Positions 7,479 through 10,109 of a DNA stretch of 10,109 nt are shown piece by piece. Below the pieces are notes generated by a model. It made no database searches. It saw only the letters and a list, made by a program, of their open reading frames with translations, and was not told the DNA's origin. How positions within the stretch are numbered: the stretch's first letter is position 1; each line of letters begins with the position of its first letter. The position numbers were made by a program, and so were the translations under genes. Source of the stretch: a bacterium (GTDB lineage: Bacteria > Planctomycetota > J058 > JAJDCP01); contig JAUIEM010000371.1 in NCBI GenBank assembly GCA_030428695.1, forward strand, positions 1 through 10,109. Reading direction: 5' to 3'.

Positions 7479-10109
7479 ATGGCAGCGCGAGACGAGCTCC
7501 TGACGCGGTGGAGCGCACGCTTCGGCGCGGATCTCGACAGCCTCGACCCCGGGGCCACCTTCCGGCCCTCCGCGGACGAAGACCGCACCGTCACCGTCGA
7601 CTTCGGGGAAGGGGCCGAGCGCGAGCCTGTCGAGCGGGAGTTCGTCCTCGGCGCGGAGCTCGCCCGGGGCGGGATGGGGGTCGTGTACGCGGCCCATCAG
7701 GGCAGCCTGCGCCGCACGGTCGCGATCAAACAGCTGCTGCTGACTCCGGACGCCGGCCCCGACACCCGCCGCGCGGCCAGCCGCAGCTTCGTCGAGGAGG
7801 CGCTGGTGTGCGGCTACCTGCAGCATCCCAACATCGTGCCCGTCCATTGCCTGACCGAGCTCGACGGCCAGCTCGCCCTCGCGATGAAGTACGTCGAGGG
7901 TCGGCCCTGGAGTGAGCTGCTCGCGGAGCATCCCGGCGACGTCGCGATGCACCTCGACATTCTCGGCCAGCTGTGCAACGCCGTCGCCTTCGCCCACGAC
8001 CGCGGCGTCGCGCACAACGACCTCAAGCCCGACAACGTGATGGTCGGCTCCTTCGGCGAGGTCCTGCTGATGGACTGGGGCGTCGCGGTCGCGATCGGCC
8101 CGGCGGCCCTCGAGCGCGGCCTGCGTCCGGCCCGCGCGCTCGGCGGTCCCTGCGGCACGCCCTGCTACATGGCCCCCGAGCTCGCCGAAGGCCGGGGGGA
8201 TGAGATCGGCGCCTGGACCGACGTCTACCTGCTCGGCGCGATCCTCTACCACATCCTCGCCGGGCGTCCGCCCCACCGCGGGTCGACCTTCGTCGAGAGC
8301 GTGCTGCGGGCGGCCGGGGGAAAGAAGGACCCGCTGCCGCCGTCGGTGCCCGACGAGCTGCGCGCGATCTGCCTGCGTGCGATGCAGCCGCTGCCCGCGG
8401 ACCGCTATCCCCGGGTCGAGGCCCTGCGCCGCGCGCTGCGCGAGCATCAGCGCCACCGCCAGAGCCTCGAGCTGTGCACGGACGCCTGGCGGCGCCTCGA
8501 GGAGGCCCGCGCCACGCCCGCCCCCCGCGAGGAGCTCGACGGGCACAAGCTGTACGAGCGCTACGCGGCGGCGGTCCACGGCTTCCTGCAGGCGCGCAAG
8601 CTGTGGCGCGAGAACCCGGCCGCGCTGCAGGGCGAGCTCGAGGCGCGGCGCATGTACACCCAGGCGGCCCTCGAGCAGTCCGACCACGCCCTCGCCCGGG
8701 TCCAGCTCGAGCACCTCGCCGAGCTGCCCGCGAGCGCCAGCCTGCGCCGCGAGCTCGGGGCCTCCGCCCAGCGCCTGCGACGGCGCGGCTGGCTGGCCCG
8801 AGGCGGGCTCTGGTTCGGCCTGTGCGCCGTGGCGCTGGTCGGGGTGCTCGGCGTCGCGCTGCTCCTCACCCGGGATCGGGCCGCGGCGCTCGCCGAGGAG
8901 GTCGCCCTGCTGCGGGAGGAGCGGCGCGCCGCCCGGGAGCGCGCGGAGGGTAGGCGGATCGCCGCCGGGCGCCGCGCGACCTGGCTCGGCCTCGAGCTGC
9001 TCGCCGGCCTCCCGCGCCTGCCGCTGCTCGGCGCGGCCCCGCGCTGCTGGCTCGCTGCCCGGCTGCGCCCCGCGCTGCTCGGGCTCGAGGCGATGGCTCC
9101 GCCGCGGCTCGCGCGCCTCGCCGCCCTCGAGCGGGAGGTCGGGCGTCCCGGCCGGGCGCGTGCGCTGTACGCCGAGGCCCTCGCTGTGGGAGGCGGCGCG
9201 CCGCGGGAGCGGGCCTCCTGGCTGCTCGCTTTGGCCCGGCTGGAGCGGGGAGCGGCGGCGGAAGCGGCGCTGCGCGAGGCCTGGGCGCTGCTCGGCGGAC
9301 AGCCGGAGCCCGTCGCCGTCGCGGTCGCCTACGCCCTCGCCGGGCGCGCCCCTTCGGCGGACAGCGCCGCCGCCTGGACCGCGCGGGGGCTGGCCCTGGC
9401 CCGGCGCGCGGGGCTGGGCCGGGCGGTCGCCGAGGGGCTGCTGGCCGAGGCGCGGGAGGCGCGTCGGCGGGGGCTCCCGGAGCGGGCGCGGGGGCTGCTG
9501 GCCGAGGCGGTGGAGCGCGCCCTCGCGGTCGAGGCGGGAGGCCTGGTCGGCGCGGGCCTGCGGGCCCTCGGCGAGCTCGAGCTCGAGGCCGGGGCGCCGA
9601 CCCGGGCGCGGGAGTGCTTCACCGCCGCCCTCGACCAGCTCGGTCCCCACCCCGGACTCGAGCGCGCCTTGTGCGAGCGCGGCCTGGCCGCGGCCTGCCG
9701 TGCGCTCGACAGTCCGGCGCGGGCCGACGCATGGCTCGGGGCCAGCCTGACCACGTTGCGCGCTCTGCGTCCCTCCGCTGCCCGCGATGTCGAGCTCCAG
9801 CGCGGGCTGCGGCTGTGCGCGGGCAGGGCGGGACCCGCGCGGGCCGCCGCCCTGTACGACGAGGCCCTCGCGCTGGTGCGGGCGCTCGAGGCGGATGGCC
9901 GCGCGCTCGGCCGTGACGAGCTGCTCGAGTCCGGCGCCCGCGCCCACCGCCGCGCGGGAGCGCTCGACGAGGCCCTGGTCCTGTTCCGGGAGCGGGCGGG
10001 GCGGGCCGAGCGAGCGCTGGAGCGCGATCCCGGTCCGGCGCGCGCGTTGCTCGCCGCCCTCGCCCGGGTCGAGGCGGGCGACTGCGCCCGCGAGGCCGGC
10101 GAGGGGACG
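7479..10109 (+). CDS. Transmembrane Ser/Thr protein kinase with TPR-like C-terminal region (partial, runs off right edge)
   Basis: An open frame of 877 residues without a stop. Residues 54-325 are a PknB/Hanks-type kinase: Gly-rich loop LARGGMGVVYAA (61-72), VAIK with K84, alpha-C Glu near 106-107, catalytic loop HNDLKPDN (D181, K183, N186), metal-binding DWG (199-201), CGTPCYMAPE (225-234) and TDVYLLGAILY (247-257). All catalytic residues are present, but HRD is HND, making it a non-RD kinase, perhaps not dependent on activation-loop phosphorylation. DWG in place of DFG is common in this subfamily. The single membrane segment is about 443-463, so the kinase is cytoplasmic and residues from 465 on are probably periplasmic. 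This part is Ala/Leu/Arg-rich and helical with TPR-like pieces (GRPGRARALYAEALAV 555-570, GAPTRARECFTAALDQLG 705-722, GPARAAALYDEALALV 785-800). The predicted sensor region is a ligand-binding or protein-interaction candidate. Start ATG at 7479 gives a Met-Ala-Ala-Arg beginning; GTG at 7464 or 7470 are alternatives. A link to the FHA protein across the divergent region is inferred. Confidence 0.9.
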   Translation, partial: MAARDELLTRWSARFGADLDSLDPGATFRPSADEDRTVTVDFGEGAEREPVEREFVLGAELARGGMGVVYAAHQGSLRRTVAIKQLLLTPDAGPDTRRAASRSFVEEALVCGYLQHPNIVPVHCLTELDGQLALAMKYVEGRPWSELLAEHPGDVAMHLDILGQLCNAVAFAHDRGVAHNDLKPDNVMVGSFGEVLLMDWGVAVAIGPAALERGLRPARALGGPCGTPCYMAPELAEGRGDEIGAWTDVYLLGAILYHILAGRPPHRGSTFVESVLRAAGGKKDPLPPSVPDELRAICLRAMQPLPADRYPRVEALRRALREHQRHRQSLELCTDAWRRLEEARATPAPREELDGHKLYERYAAAVHGFLQARKLWRENPAALQGELEARRMYTQAALEQSDHALARVQLEHLAELPASASLRRELGASAQRLRRRGWLARGGLWFGLCAVALVGVLGVALLLTRDRAAALAEEVALLREERRAARERAEGRRIAAGRRATWLGLELLAGLPRLPLLGAAPRCWLAARLRPALLGLEAMAPPRLARLAALEREVGRPGRARALYAEALAVGGGAPRERASWLLALARLERGAAAEAALREAWALLGGQPEPVAVAVAYALAGRAPSADSAAAWTARGLALARRAGLGRAVAEGLLAEAREARRRGLPERARGLLAEAVERALAVEAGGLVGAGLRALGELELEAGAPTRARECFTAALDQLGPHPGLERALCERGLAAACRALDSPARADAWLGASLTTLRALRPSAARDVELQRGLRLCAGRAGPARAAALYDEALALVRALEADGRALGRDELLESGARAHRRAGALDEALVLFRERAGRAERALERDPGPARALLAALARVEAGDCAREAGEGT
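9434..9509 (+). repeat. Two in-frame copies of a 19-bp direct repeat in the kinase gene
   Basis: GGGGCTGCTGGCCGAGGCG occurs at 9434-9452 and again at 9491-9509, identical at all 19 positions. The copies start 57 bp apart, exactly 19 codons, and both encode GLLAEA within residues about 653-677 of the kinase. This looks like a duplicated helical unit in the alpha-solenoid region and could be a site of unequal recombination. Confidence 0.75.

Noticed and set aside
4181..7594. Two minus-strand open frames of 578 and 550 codons across the pilin-like gene
   Set aside because: Antisense to a gene with a strong Shine-Dalgarno and PilX/DUF7305 features; no domains in the antisense products, which run into intergenic DNA.
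8200..9750. Plus-strand open frame of 516 codons within the kinase gene
   Set aside because: It is an overlapping frame inside the kinase, with a Ser/Arg/Pro-rich product typical of shifted frames in GC-rich DNA. The kinase frame itself is uninterrupted, so no frameshift is implied.
7167..9947. Minus-strand open frame of 926 codons across the kinase
   Set aside because: Antisense to a kinase with all catalytic motifs; composition is Gly/Ala/Arg/Gln-rich without any family signature.

Overview
The window is very GC-rich chromosomal DNA, densely coding, from a bacterium with complex Ser/Thr phosphosignalling. The kinase carries a sequence block (NVMVGSFGEVLLMDWGVA, followed later by GRGDEIG..TDVYLLGAILYHILAGRPPH) that I associate with the large kinase families of Planctomycetota, and also with Myxococcota and related lineages. 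The FHA/DUF4388 type protein fits the same groups. The phylum cannot be settled from the sequence alone. No rRNA, tRNA, insertion sequence, CRISPR array or phage gene is visible.

Layout: four genes form two divergent pairs around a 256-bp intergenic region (4033-4288). Leftward (minus strand), the first gene (4032-1912) encodes a 706-residue exported or membrane protein with a signal peptide, a HEAT-like helical region, three transmembrane segments and a basic cytoplasmic tail. It is followed after 77 bp by a gene (1834 to beyond base 1) for a cytoplasmic multidomain protein: degenerate FHA, roadblock-like region, DUF4388 and the beginning of a helix-turn-helix. Rightward (plus strand), the first gene (4289-7399) encodes a 1036-residue surface protein with a PilX-like prepilin N-terminus and a DUF7305-like C-terminal region. 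It is followed after 79 bp by a transmembrane Ser/Thr kinase with a TPR-like C-terminal region (7479 to beyond the right edge). Both outer genes are cut by the window ends.

Reading them together (inference): a kinase, an FHA-type reader with signalling modules, a membrane protein spanning periplasm and cytoplasm, and a large pilin-like surface protein share one divergent promoter region. This could be an envelope-sensing or surface-structure control locus. I know of no described system with this exact composition, but two of the four proteins are only loosely recognised and no partner interaction is shown by sequence. Two details stand out: the FHA domain lacks the usual phosphate-binding Arg and Ser, and the kinase is a non-RD type (HND in place of HRD).
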